From Chitinophagaceae bacterium DXS (GTDB lineage Bacteria > Bacteroidota > Bacteroidia > Chitinophagales > Chitinophagaceae): DNA of 64,000 nucleotides. Under the pieces are notes generated by a model. It was not told the DNA's origin. It saw only the letters and a list, made by a program, of their open reading frames with translations, and searched no databases. Of the stretch, positions 6,215 to 14,435 are shown one piece after another. The DNA lies in contig CP128386.1 in assembly GCA_030345135.1 (NCBI GenBank), forward strand, positions 1,136,521 through 1,200,520, given 5' to 3'. A program made the position numbers and the translations under genes. Each line of letters begins with the position of its first letter. The first letter of the stretch is position 1.

Positions 6215-7369
6215 ATGACAACGGCGAAAAGACTAAACGGCATAGGTGAATATTATTTTTCTCAAAAGCTAAGAGAAATAGACGAACTGAATAAGCAAGG
6301 CAAAAACATTATCAACCTGGGTATTGGAAGTCCGGACCTTCCGCCACATCCTGATGTGATTAAAGTTCTGCAGGATGAAAGTGCAAAGCCCAATGTGCAT
6401 GCTTATCAGAACTACAAAGGTTCTCCTGTATTACGTAAGGCTTTCGCTGATTGGTACAGCAAATGGTATGGAGTTGAGTTGAATGTCGATACGGAAATAC
6501 TACCACTGATCGGAAGCAAGGAAGGTATTATGCATATCTGCATGACTTACCTGAACGAAGGCGATGTAGTATTGGCACCCAATCCCGGTTATCCAACGTA
6601 TAGAAGTGCAGCTAAGTTAGCCGGTGGAACTATCAAAGAATATTCTTTAAAAGAAAGCACCAACTGGTTTCCTGATTTTGAAGAGTTGGAAGCTTTCGTC
6701 AGGGAGGGTAACGTTAAGTTGATGTTCGTGAACTATCCGCAGATGCCAACAGGCCAGCTTCCTACAACTGAGTTGTTTGAGCAGTTGGTGGCATTTGCTA
6801 AAAAGCATAATGTCCTGCTTGTTCATGATAATCCGTACAGCTTTATCCTGAATAACAATCCCCAAAGCCTGTTAAGTGTGGCGGGCGCAAAAGATGTGGC
6901 GATTGAACTAAATTCATTAAGTAAATCACAAAATATGGCGGGCTGGCGCGTAGGGGTGCTGGTTGGTGCTAAAGATAGAATTGATGAAGTATTGCGTTTT
7001 AAAAGCAATATGGATAGCGGCATGTTCCTTCCTGTACAACTGGCGGCTGCAAAAGCTTTGAGCCTGGAGCAGGACTGGTACGATAGCGTAAATAAAGTGT
7101 ATGGGGAAAGACGTTCTAAGGTTTATGAATTACTCGATACACTAAAATGTGAATATTCAAAGGACCAGGTAGGTATGTTCATGTGGGCGAAGATTCCTGA
7201 TGATTATAAAGATTGCTATGCAATTGCAGATGAAGTGTTGTACAACAGCAATGTGTTTATAACACCCGGAGGAATATTTGGAACAGAAGGCGAGCGCTAT
7301 ATAAGAATTAGTTTGTGCGGTTCAATCGAACGCTTTGAAGAAGCAATAAGGAGGATATCTGATGTCTGA
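6215..7369 (+). CDS. Class I/II PLP aminotransferase, probably aromatic
   Basis: 384-residue fold-type I aminotransferase. Visible motifs are the N-terminal GIGSPDLPP substrate loop (37-45), PNPGYP (122-127), the HDNPYSF segment (204-210; Asp binds the PLP nitrogen) and the PLP lysine K237 in SLSKSQNMAGWR. Closest relatives are aspartate/LL-diaminopimelate-type transaminases. Position between pheA and tyrA suggests transamination of phenylpyruvate and 4-hydroxyphenylpyruvate; this is inferred from context. The stop codon lies inside the first copy of the 136-bp repeat. Confidence 0.88.
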   Translation: MTTAKRLNGIGEYYFSQKLREIDELNKQGKNIINLGIGSPDLPPHPDVIKVLQDESAKPNVHAYQNYKGSPVLRKAFADWYSKWYGVELNVDTEILPLIGSKEGIMHICMTYLNEGDVVLAPNPGYPTYRSAAKLAGGTIKEYSLKESTNWFPDFEELEAFVREGNVKLMFVNYPQMPTGQLPTTELFEQLVAFAKKHNVLLVHDNPYSFILNNNPQSLLSVAGAKDVAIELNSLSKSQNMAGWRVGVLVGAKDRIDEVLRFKSNMDSGMFLPVQLAAAKALSLEQDWYDSVNKVYGERRSKVYELLDTLKCEYSKDQVGMFMWAKIPDDYKDCYAIADEVLYNSNVFITPGGIFGTEGERYIRISLCGSIERFEEAIRRISDV

Positions 7370-7500
7370 TTTTTTGATCGCTGATCTCTTAAGTGCAACA
7401 GCAATAGTAGATATCAAAACGGTTGATTTTCGGACTTTATAAAATTAATCAAAAGCTTAGCACCAACGCAGATCAGACATCAGACATCAAAAAATCTGAG
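7365..7500. repeat. 136-bp element, copy 1
   Basis: Begins TCTGATTTTTTGATCG and ends CATCAAAAAATCTGAG. The ends are inverted repeats of one another (TCTGATTTTTTGAT versus ATCAAAAAATCTGA, 13 of 14 pairing). It overlaps the last bases of the aminotransferase gene, supplying its TGA stop. A second copy starts 150 bp further on. It has no coding capacity and resembles a small MITE- or hairpin-type element. Confidence 0.8.
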
Positions 7501-7514
7501 AACGAAGAAGAATC

Positions 7515-7650
7515 TCTGATTTTTTGATCGCTGATCTCTTAAGTACAACAGCAATAGCAGATATCAAAACGGTTGATTTTCGGACTTTGTAAAATTAATC
7601 AAAAGCTTAGCACCAAAGCAGATCAGACATCAGACATCAAAAAATCTGAG
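7515..7650. repeat. 136-bp element, copy 2
   Basis: Near-identical direct copy of 7365-7500, with a few substitutions and a 14-bp spacer between copies. The terminal GACATCAGACATCAAAA is a 7-bp-period word also seen at 27262-27290 and 42700-42730. The remaining bases to tyrA (7651-7721) hold further degenerate copies of the same words. Confidence 0.8.
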
Positions 7651-7721
7651 ATTAATAATTGTCACGCTCTCGCATTAAAACAAATCAGAGATCGGACATC
7701 TAAAAATCAGCGATAAAGAAA

Positions 7722-8561
7722 ATGGTTGTTACAATAATAGGCATAGGATTAATCGGGGGTTCAATGGCTCTGACATTGAAGGAGAAGGGTTTTGCCGATA
7801 GTGTAATCGGTGTGGATGCAAAAGAAGAACATCAGCAAAAGGCGTTGGAACTGGGACTTGTAGATGAAATACTTCCGCTGGAAGAGGCAGTAAAAAAATC
7901 AGACGTTGTTGTGTTGGCCATCCCGGTAAATGCCTGCGTTAAAGTATTGCCGCAGATCCTGAACTGGGTAGACAAACAAGTGGTGATAGATGCAGGTTCA
8001 ACGAAAGGCAGTTTAATAGCAGCCGTAAAAAATCATCCTAAAAGAAAAAGATACGTCCCTACACATCCGATGTGGGGGACGGAGTATTCCGGACCTGAAG
8101 CAGCAATAAGAGGTGGTTTCGTCAATAAGGCAACTGTTATCTGTAGCAAGGAGGATAGCGATGCGGACGCGGTTGAGGTTGCAGAACAATTGTACAAAAC
8201 ACTTGGTATGCACCTAGTGTACATGAATGCAGAGGCCCACGATGTACATGTGGCATATATCAGTCATATTTCTCATATAACATCATTCGCCCTGGCTAAT
8301 ACCGTATTGGAGAAGGAAAAAGAAGAGGACGCCATTTTTGAACTGGCAAGTGCGGGTTTTGAAAGTACTGTGAGGCTGGCGAAAAGTAACCCGGCCATGT
8401 GGGTGCCGATATTCATGCAGAATAAAGAGAATGTATTAGATGTTTTAAATGAGCATATTTCCCAGTTGCGCAAGTTCAAAGCCTGCCTCGAAAAGGAGAA
8501 CTATGAATACTTGCAGGAGTTGATTGAGAATGCGAATAAGATCAGGAGGATCATTAAATAA
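7722..8561 (+). CDS. tyrA: Prephenate dehydrogenase
   Basis: NAD(P)-dependent oxidative decarboxylation of prephenate to 4-hydroxyphenylpyruvate, for tyrosine. The 279 residues begin with a Rossmann nucleotide-binding GIGLIGG (7-13). They contain the conserved THPMWGTEYSGP segment (substrate His and surrounding residues) and the dimerising helical C-terminal domain with HVAYISHISH. No ACT or chorismate mutase domain, so this is the short monofunctional form. It follows the pheA and aminotransferase genes on the same strand. Confidence 0.95.
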   Translation: MVVTIIGIGLIGGSMALTLKEKGFADSVIGVDAKEEHQQKALELGLVDEILPLEEAVKKSDVVVLAIPVNACVKVLPQILNWVDKQVVIDAGSTKGSLIAAVKNHPKRKRYVPTHPMWGTEYSGPEAAIRGGFVNKATVICSKEDSDADAVEVAEQLYKTLGMHLVYMNAEAHDVHVAYISHISHITSFALANTVLEKEKEEDAIFELASAGFESTVRLAKSNPAMWVPIFMQNKENVLDVLNEHISQLRKFKACLEKENYEYLQELIENANKIRRIIK

Positions 8562-8670
8562 TTGATAATGGACAAGTGATAATTGACGATGCGGTTCGGT
8601 TTGGGATGGAATACGATTTAACAAATAGCGCAGCGGAGATAACTAAAAGCTCACAGCTGATAGCTTGAAA
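8562..8670. repeat. TAATTGA and AGCTGAT repeat remnants
   Basis: Directly after tyrA are TTGATAATGGACAAGTGATAATTGAC-like units (about 8562-8588), then a short AGCTCACAGCTGATAGCTT stretch (8649-8667). Both belong to families seen elsewhere in the window. Confidence 0.5.
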
Positions 8671-8730
8671 ATCAGCATGAATTATAAAAAAAATAATATA
8701 GCATAGAGCAAGGATAATCCAACAAATCAA

Positions 8731-8760
8731 TTGATACGTGCTTTTTCGGGGTTACCTTTG
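8731..8760 (+). promoter_or_regulatory. Promoter of the DEAD-box helicase gene
   Basis: TTG (8731-8733), 19 bp, TACCTTTG (8753-8760), matching TTG-N19-TAnnTTTG, with the ATG 19 bp downstream. It indicates that the helicase and perhaps the later aro genes have their own transcription start inside the cluster. Confidence 0.65.
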
Positions 8761-8778
8761 CGCAAATATTAAATAGTA

Positions 8779-10446
8779 ATGATAACATTTGAAGGATTGG
8801 GATTAGAAGAGCGATTGGTAAAGGCTACCAGTGAATTAGGCTTTGTTAATCCTACTGCCATACAGGAAAAGGCTATTCCTGTTTTGTTAAGTGGCACAAA
8901 AGATTTGATTGGTCTGGCGCAGACCGGTACGGGTAAAACAGCTGCATTTAGTTTGCCGTTGTTGCAGTTGATTGATGCGGAACAAAAGCATCCTCAGGCG
9001 TTGGTGGTTTGTCCAACACGTGAGCTTTGTCTGCAGATAGTTAAAGAAATAGAGCAATTTAAAAAACATATAAAAGGTGTTCATGTAGTTGCGGTTTATG
9101 GTGGAGCTTCAATCGGATTGCAGATAAGAGATTTGAAAAGAGGTGTGCAGATTGTTGTGGCAACTCCGGGAAGATTGATTGATCTGATTGAGCGTAAAGC
9201 CATCAACCTGGAAGAAATTGAATATGTGGTTTTGGATGAGGCGGATGAAATGTTGAACATGGGCTTTAAAGAAGATATCGAATTCATTCTTCAAAACACG
9301 CCTAAACGTGAAAGTACCTGGTTGTTCAGTGCGACAATGCCGCCAGAAATTCGCAAGGTGAGCAAACGTTACATGACAGACCCGATTGAGGTTACAGTTG
9401 GCAAGGTTAACACCGCCAATAAAAACATCGATCATCAGTACTACGTAACAACTGCACATCAACGTTATCAGTCGTTGAAAAGACTGATCGATTTTAATCC
9501 TGGTATCTATGGCATCATCTTTACGCGTACCAAAGCTGATGCCCAGGAAATTGCAGAGAAACTTACTCGTGAGGGTTATGATATAGATGCATTGCATGGT
9601 GATTTAACCCAGCAACAACGTGATAAGGTAATGGGGCAGTTCCGCGATAAAAGTCTGCAGTTATTAATTGCTACGGACGTTGCGGCAAGAGGTATAGATG
9701 TTCAGGGAATCACACACGTAATTAACTATGAGCTTCCTGATGATGTGGAAGTTTACACACACAGAAGCGGTAGAACAGGACGCGCGGGCAACACTGGTAT
9801 TTGTATGAGCATTGTGCATGCAAGGGAATTGTACAGGCTAAGACAAATTCAGAACATTGTAAACTCGCCTTTCAACAGGTTGGAAATACCAAGCGGTAAA
9901 GATGTTTGTCGCAAGCAGTTCTTCTACTTTATGGATAAATTACTGCAAACAGATATCAGCCATGGGGACTATGAAACTTATGTTCCAATGCTCGCTGAAA
10001 AATTTGCAGACGTTTCTAAGGAAGAAGTACTGAAGCGGGTAGCGGCAATGGAGTTCGATAGATTTTTGAAATATTATGAAAATGCCGAAGATCTGAATGT
10101 TAGAGAGCAATCACGTGATGCCCGCGGAAGAGACAGGGCTGGTGCTAGAAGAGACGATCAAAGAGGTGGCCGTGAAAGAGGAAATTACAATGCAGCCGGT
10201 AACGGTGAAATGACGCGACTCTTTGTAAATCTTGGAAGCAAAGACGGTTTCTATAAAGCAAGTTTCCTTCAGTTCATTCTTGACATGAGTGATTTGAGAA
10301 AAGATGTGTTAGGAAGAATAGACATGAAGGAAATGAATAGCTGGATCGAAATTGACAAACGTGCAGCTGGACAAATGATCAAAGCCATTGATGGTAAAAA
10401 CTACAAAGGCAGAAGGATCAGAATGAACGACGCAAACAGCAGATAG
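8779..10446 (+). CDS. DEAD-box ATP-dependent RNA helicase
   Basis: 555 residues with the DEAD-box motifs in order: Q motif (NPTAIQ), Walker A AQTGTGKT (47-54), PTREL, TPGR, DEAD (about 154-157), SAT, and HRSGRTGR. The C-terminal part has an Arg/Gly-rich linker (REQSRDARGRDRAG...) and a DbpA-like RNA-binding domain (about 475-550, LFVNLGSKDGFYKASF). This is the DeaD/DbpA group that remodels rRNA and mRNA in the cytoplasm. It interrupts the aromatic gene cluster and has its own promoter, so a role in aromatic synthesis is not implied. Confidence 0.93.
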   Translation: MITFEGLGLEERLVKATSELGFVNPTAIQEKAIPVLLSGTKDLIGLAQTGTGKTAAFSLPLLQLIDAEQKHPQALVVCPTRELCLQIVKEIEQFKKHIKGVHVVAVYGGASIGLQIRDLKRGVQIVVATPGRLIDLIERKAINLEEIEYVVLDEADEMLNMGFKEDIEFILQNTPKRESTWLFSATMPPEIRKVSKRYMTDPIEVTVGKVNTANKNIDHQYYVTTAHQRYQSLKRLIDFNPGIYGIIFTRTKADAQEIAEKLTREGYDIDALHGDLTQQQRDKVMGQFRDKSLQLLIATDVAARGIDVQGITHVINYELPDDVEVYTHRSGRTGRAGNTGICMSIVHARELYRLRQIQNIVNSPFNRLEIPSGKDVCRKQFFYFMDKLLQTDISHGDYETYVPMLAEKFADVSKEEVLKRVAAMEFDRFLKYYENAEDLNVREQSRDARGRDRAGARRDDQRGGRERGNYNAAGNGEMTRLFVNLGSKDGFYKASFLQFILDMSDLRKDVLGRIDMKEMNSWIEIDKRAAGQMIKAIDGKNYKGRRIRMNDANSR

Positions 10447-10532
10447 TAATTGATAATTGACAATGGATAATTGACAACTGACAATTAATTCCAAGCGTTC
10501 ATTTTCAATTATCCATTTTCAATTTTCAATTA
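10447..10532. repeat. Inverted pair of TAATTGA heptamer arrays
   Basis: Immediately after the helicase stop codon, TAATTGA, TAATTGA, CAATGGA, TAATTGA, CAACTGA units run from 10447. The reverse complement of 10502-10532 matches 10447-10477 with four substitutions. The two arms can form a hairpin of about 31 bp with a 24-nt loop. Confidence 0.8.
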
Positions 10533-10556
10533 AAAAAATAAAGTAAAGACCACGAT

Positions 10557-11645
10557 ATGCAAGCAACACAATCAGCAGCCAAAGAATTGGTGCAGGAAAA
10601 ATGGAACAAGCGTCCATTGATTATTTCCGGTCCGTGCAGTGCCGAGACCGAAGAGCAGGTATTGGAAACAGCCGTACGTTTACATAAAACAGGTAAAGTA
10701 GATGTAATGCGCGCAGGTATTTGGAAACCCCGTACCAGGCCCGGAAGTTTTGAAGGCATTGGAACCAAAGGCTTGCCCTGGATGCAACAGGCTAAAAAAT
10801 TAACCGGTATTCCGGTTGCAGTGGAAGTTGCTACAGCTAAACAGGTAGAAGATGCATTGCATTTTGATGTAGATATTCTTTGGATTGGTGCACGCACAAC
10901 CGTGAACCCATTCAGCGTACAGGAAGTTGCAGATGCTTTGCGTGGCGTAGATGTTCCTGTATTGATCAAGAACCCGATCAACCCTGATCTGGAACTGTGG
11001 ATCGGTGCAGTTGAACGTGTAGCCAAAGCAGGTATTAAGCAAATCGGTTTAATTCACCGTGGCTTTAGCTCTTACGGTAATACAGAATACCGTAACGCGC
11101 CAATGTGGCACCTGGCTATCGAAATGAAACGCCGCAATCCTGAGTTGATGATGATCAACGATCCTTCACATATCTGCGGCCGCAGAGACATTCTTCAGGA
11201 TGTTGCTCAAAAAGCAATTGACCTGGATTTCGATGGTTTGATCATTGAGAGCCATATCGATCCTGATAAAGCATGGAGCGATGCTAAACAACAGATCACT
11301 CCTGAGCGTTTGGCTGAAATGCTAGACAGCATTGCATGGCGTAAAGAAGATGTTGCATCTGAAGAGTATCATGCAGCATTGGAAAAATTACGTCAGCAGA
11401 TCAACCACCTGGATGATGAGTTGATGCAGATTCTTGGTCAGCGTATGAAAATTGCTGAGAACATAGGTCAGTACAAGAAAGAAAACAACATCACCATCCT
11501 TCAGACAAACCGCTGGAACGAGATCCTGGAAAGAGCTTACAACAGAGGCGAGAAAATAGGATTAAGCAAAGAGTTCATCACCAAATATTTTGATGCGGTA
11601 CACATGGAAAGTATCAACCATCAGAATAAGATCATGAATTCATAG
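10557..11645 (+). CDS. aroF: DAHP synthase fused to chorismate mutase
   Basis: 362 residues. The N-terminal domain (about 15-265) is a type I beta (KDO8P-like) 3-deoxy-7-phosphoheptulonate synthase: IISGPCSAE, the RAGIWKPRT segment, IGARTT, and metal ligands around HRGFSSYG, DPSHICGR and IESHIDPDKAWSDA. The C-terminal domain (about 275-355) is an AroQ-type chorismate mutase helix bundle (LRQQINHLDDELMQILGQRMKIAENIGQYK). It catalyses the entry step of the shikimate pathway and the branch to prephenate. The mutase domain may also provide feedback control, as known for such fusions. Confidence 0.94.
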   Translation: MQATQSAAKELVQEKWNKRPLIISGPCSAETEEQVLETAVRLHKTGKVDVMRAGIWKPRTRPGSFEGIGTKGLPWMQQAKKLTGIPVAVEVATAKQVEDALHFDVDILWIGARTTVNPFSVQEVADALRGVDVPVLIKNPINPDLELWIGAVERVAKAGIKQIGLIHRGFSSYGNTEYRNAPMWHLAIEMKRRNPELMMINDPSHICGRRDILQDVAQKAIDLDFDGLIIESHIDPDKAWSDAKQQITPERLAEMLDSIAWRKEDVASEEYHAALEKLRQQINHLDDELMQILGQRMKIAENIGQYKKENNITILQTNRWNEILERAYNRGEKIGLSKEFITKYFDAVHMESINHQNKIMNS

Positions 11646-11652
11646 TCAATAC

Positions 11653-11791
11653 AAAGTACGAGTTACGAAGTTAGAAGTACTTAGTTTTTCGGCTTCGTAA
11701 CTCCATACTTACCCGTTTCCAACCATTTCAGCGTGATCGATTAAGTGAACGGCTTACACCTGGGTACTTCGTACTTCGTAATTCGTACTTT
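11653..11791. repeat. Inverted pair of TACTTCG heptamer arrays
   Basis: AAAGTACGAGTTACGAAG... (11653-11681) faces its degenerate reverse complement GTACTTCGTACTTCGTAA... (11764-11791) across about 80 nt. The TACTTCG unit is the same as in the 104-bp repeat at 2.1-2.6 kb and in the arrays at 14349 and 20890. Confidence 0.75.
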
Positions 11792-11828
11792 AACCGCCTT
11801 CTCGCTTTAACCAACGCTTCGCCTCGTA

Positions 11829-12854
11829 ATGACAAAAAAAGTTATTAGTTTTTCCACGGCATCAACTTCCTTTTACTTCGATGCATCTTTTGATCTTCTC
11901 GAAAAGCTTACATCAAAAGAAAATTCAGTCATCATTACTGATGAAAATATCTTCAACAAAAACGGTAAGAAATTCAAAGGCTGGAACACAATTGTATTAA
12001 AAGCCGGAGAAGAATTTAAAGTGCAGGCAACTGTTGATTCTATCATAGACCAGATGATCAGTTACGGCCTGGACAGAAAATCTTTTGTGGTAGGTGTTGG
12101 TGGAGGTGTGGTTACGGATATTGCAGGATATGTGGCTAGTATTTACATGCGTGGTGTTAAGTTTGGCTTTGTGCCAACATCCATACTTGCAATGGTAGAC
12201 GCTTCCATAGGAGGTAAGAATGGTATTGATGTAGGAGCCTATAAAAATATGGTTGGCCTTATTCGCCAGCCTTCTTTTTTGCTGTACGATTATTCTTTGC
12301 TGAAGAGCTTGCCTAAAGAACAATGGGTAAATGGATTTGCTGAAATTATTAAACATGCCTGCATTAAAGATGCCGCCATGTTTAAACTATTAGAGCAACA
12401 TAAACTTACCGATTTTCAAAAGGATAAGATTTTGCTGAATAAACTCATTCAGCGTAACGCATTGATAAAAGCCAAAGTAGTTGAGCAGGATGAATTTGAG
12501 CAGGGTGATAGAAAACTGCTGAACTTTGGTCACACACTTGGCCACGCTATTGAAAATAAATACCAGTTACCACACGGTTACGCGGTATCAATAGGAATGG
12601 TAGTAGCGGCTTACTTAAGTGTAAATGAGGCTGGTTTTAAAGGAGTAGAAAGATTGGTGAGCCTGATTGAAAAATATGGCCTGCCTGCTTTTGCTCAATT
12701 CGATGTAGAAGAAGCGATCCAAATGATGCGTGCAGATAAAAAACGCATCAAAGATGAATTGCATTATGTGCTGTTGGAAAAGATTGGCAAAGGCATCATT
12801 AAACCATTAACAACAAAAGAAATTCAGCCGATTCTTGAGCAATTGGCAGGGTAG
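11829..12854 (+). CDS. aroB: 3-dehydroquinate synthase
   Basis: Cyclises DAHP to 3-dehydroquinate using NAD and a divalent metal. The 341-residue protein has the NAD-binding GVGGGVVTD (about 89-97), the DASIGGKNGID segment (about 124-134) and the zinc-binding NFGHTLGHAIE motif (about 233-243). Length is standard. It lies in the shikimate block aroF-aroB-aroA-aroC; dehydroquinase, shikimate dehydrogenase and shikimate kinase are not in the window. Confidence 0.95.
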   Translation: MTKKVISFSTASTSFYFDASFDLLEKLTSKENSVIITDENIFNKNGKKFKGWNTIVLKAGEEFKVQATVDSIIDQMISYGLDRKSFVVGVGGGVVTDIAGYVASIYMRGVKFGFVPTSILAMVDASIGGKNGIDVGAYKNMVGLIRQPSFLLYDYSLLKSLPKEQWVNGFAEIIKHACIKDAAMFKLLEQHKLTDFQKDKILLNKLIQRNALIKAKVVEQDEFEQGDRKLLNFGHTLGHAIENKYQLPHGYAVSIGMVVAAYLSVNEAGFKGVERLVSLIEKYGLPAFAQFDVEEAIQMMRADKKRIKDELHYVLLEKIGKGIIKPLTTKEIQPILEQLAG

Positions 12855-12858
12855 AGGT

Positions 12859-12964
12859 AGTGAAAAGTGAATGGTGAATAGTGAAAGGTGAAGCATGCTG
12901 ATAAAACTCAAGCCTTACACCTCAAACCTTACACCTGAAGCCTTACACCTGGAACCTTACACCT
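12859..12964. repeat. GTGAAAA and CTTACAC heptamer arrays
   Basis: Starting five bases after the aroB stop: GTGAAAA, GTGAATG, GTGAATA, GTGAAAG, GTGAAGC (12860-12894). Then CTTACAC, CTCAAAC, CTTACAC, CTGAAGC, CTTACAC, CTGGAAC, CTTACAC (12914-12962), i.e. a 7-bp unit arranged as a 14-bp super-repeat. It ends about 13 bp before the aroA start. Confidence 0.8.
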
Positions 12965-12976
12965 AATACAACAAAC

Positions 12977-14272
12977 ATGAGCGACACACATACATCATAT
13001 AAAGCAACGGTACAACCATCAGTATTAAAGGGAAATATTTTTGCGCCGGCATCTAAAAGCTCCATGCAAAGAGCATGTGCTGCTGCGCTGGTAAGAAAAG
13101 GAGAAAGCAATATCACCAACCCTGGTATCAGCAACGACGATAAAGCGGCACTTGGCGTAATAGAAGCACTGGGAGCAAAATGGAAAATCGAAGACGAGAT
13201 TTTAAAAGTGAACAGCGAAGGCGTTAATGCTGCCGGAAATGAGATTAATTGCGGCGAGAGTGGACTTGGTATTAGGATGTTTGCGCCACTGGTTGCATTA
13301 AATAAGCATGAAATCACCATCAATGGGGAAGGAAGTTTGCTGACAAGGCCGATGGACTTCTTTGATGAAGTACTTCCTGCGTTGAGCGTTTCTGTTAATT
13401 CTAACGGAGGCAAATTACCGTTGAAGATAAAGGGGCCTTTGCAACCTTCAAATATTACCATTGACGGATCACTGAGTTCTCAGTTTTTGACCGGTTTGTT
13501 GATGGCTTATGCAGCTGCAGATGCGAGTGATGTGAGCATTAAGGTAATTGATCTTAAAAGCAAGCCTTATGTAGACCTTACATTGAAAGTGATGCAGGAT
13601 TTTGGCCTGAAACTGCCTGAGAACAGGAATTATGAAGAATTTTATTTTCCTGCAATACCGGTAAATCAAAATGCGACGGTAATTGATTACACTGTGGAAG
13701 GAGACTGGAGCGGCGGCGCATTTTTACTGGTAGCCGGCGCTGTTAATGGTGATATTGTTGTGAAAGGATTGGATGTGGCTTCTACACAGGCCGATAAGGC
13801 TGTGTTGCAGGCTTTGATTGATTGTGGCTGTAAGATTTCCATCCAGGATGCACAGATTGAAATAAGCAGTGCTCCGCTAAAAGCATTTCATTTTAATGCG
13901 ACGGATTGTCCTGACCTGTTTCCTCCATTAGTAGCTTTGGCTTCTTATTGCGAAGGGACAACGGTTATTGAAGGCGTTCATCGCTTAACACATAAAGAAA
14001 GCAATCGTGCATTAACGTTGCAGGATGAGTTCGGTAAGATGGGCGTGGAAATAGAATTGCAGGATAACCTGATGCTGATTAAAGGCGGCAAAGGTGTAAA
14101 AGGTACGAAAGTGCATTCCCGTTACGATCACCGTATTGCAATGGCTTGTGCTGTAGCAGCATTAAAAGCAGAAGGCGATACAGAGATCGAAGAGGCTCAG
14201 GCGGTAGGAAAATCCTATCCTAATTTCTTTGAGCATATTCAACAACTAGGCGCGAAAGTGGAGAAAGCGTAA
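12977..14272 (+). CDS. aroA: 3-phosphoshikimate 1-carboxyvinyltransferase (EPSP synthase)
   Basis: Transfers the enolpyruvyl group of PEP to shikimate-3-phosphate. The 431 residues carry the substrate loop PASKSSMQR (near residue 23), the GESGLGIRMF segment, LTRPMDFF, SSQFLTGLLMA, and the C-terminal YDHRIAMACAVAAL motif. The N-terminal lysine motif is the Bacteroidota-type SKSSMQR rather than the usual SKSxxxR spacing of enterobacteria. The stop codon and last codons (AAAGCGTAA) are part of the AAAGCGT/AAAGCTT array that follows. Confidence 0.93.
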   Translation: MSDTHTSYKATVQPSVLKGNIFAPASKSSMQRACAAALVRKGESNITNPGISNDDKAALGVIEALGAKWKIEDEILKVNSEGVNAAGNEINCGESGLGIRMFAPLVALNKHEITINGEGSLLTRPMDFFDEVLPALSVSVNSNGGKLPLKIKGPLQPSNITIDGSLSSQFLTGLLMAYAAADASDVSIKVIDLKSKPYVDLTLKVMQDFGLKLPENRNYEEFYFPAIPVNQNATVIDYTVEGDWSGGAFLLVAGAVNGDIVVKGLDVASTQADKAVLQALIDCGCKISIQDAQIEISSAPLKAFHFNATDCPDLFPPLVALASYCEGTTVIEGVHRLTHKESNRALTLQDEFGKMGVEIELQDNLMLIKGGKGVKGTKVHSRYDHRIAMACAVAALKAEGDTEIEEAQAVGKSYPNFFEHIQQLGAKVEKA

Positions 14273-14377
14273 AGCGTAAAGCTTAAAGCCCAAAGCCTAA
14301 AGCTGAAAACTTAGAACTCATTGAAGATTGTAAACATATTTAAAGTTGGGTACTTCGTACTTCGTAATTCGTACCTG
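14263..14377. repeat. AAAGCCT array and TACTTCG array
   Basis: AAAGCGT, AAAGCGT, AAAGCTT, AAAGCCC, AAAGCCT, AAAGCTG (14264-14305) in 7-bp register, starting inside the aroA coding end. A TACTTCGTACTTCGTA array follows at 14349-14375. Both words recur elsewhere (63570-63640 and 11764-11791). Confidence 0.75.
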
Positions 14378-14435
14378 GAACAAAGTGTGATTGAATAGAA
14401 AGCACGATCTCAACTATTAATTTAACTAACTTGAT

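Noticed and set aside
7365..7650. Insertion sequence
   Set aside because: Only 136 bp per copy, no transposase frame and no clear target site duplication; kept as a repeat element.
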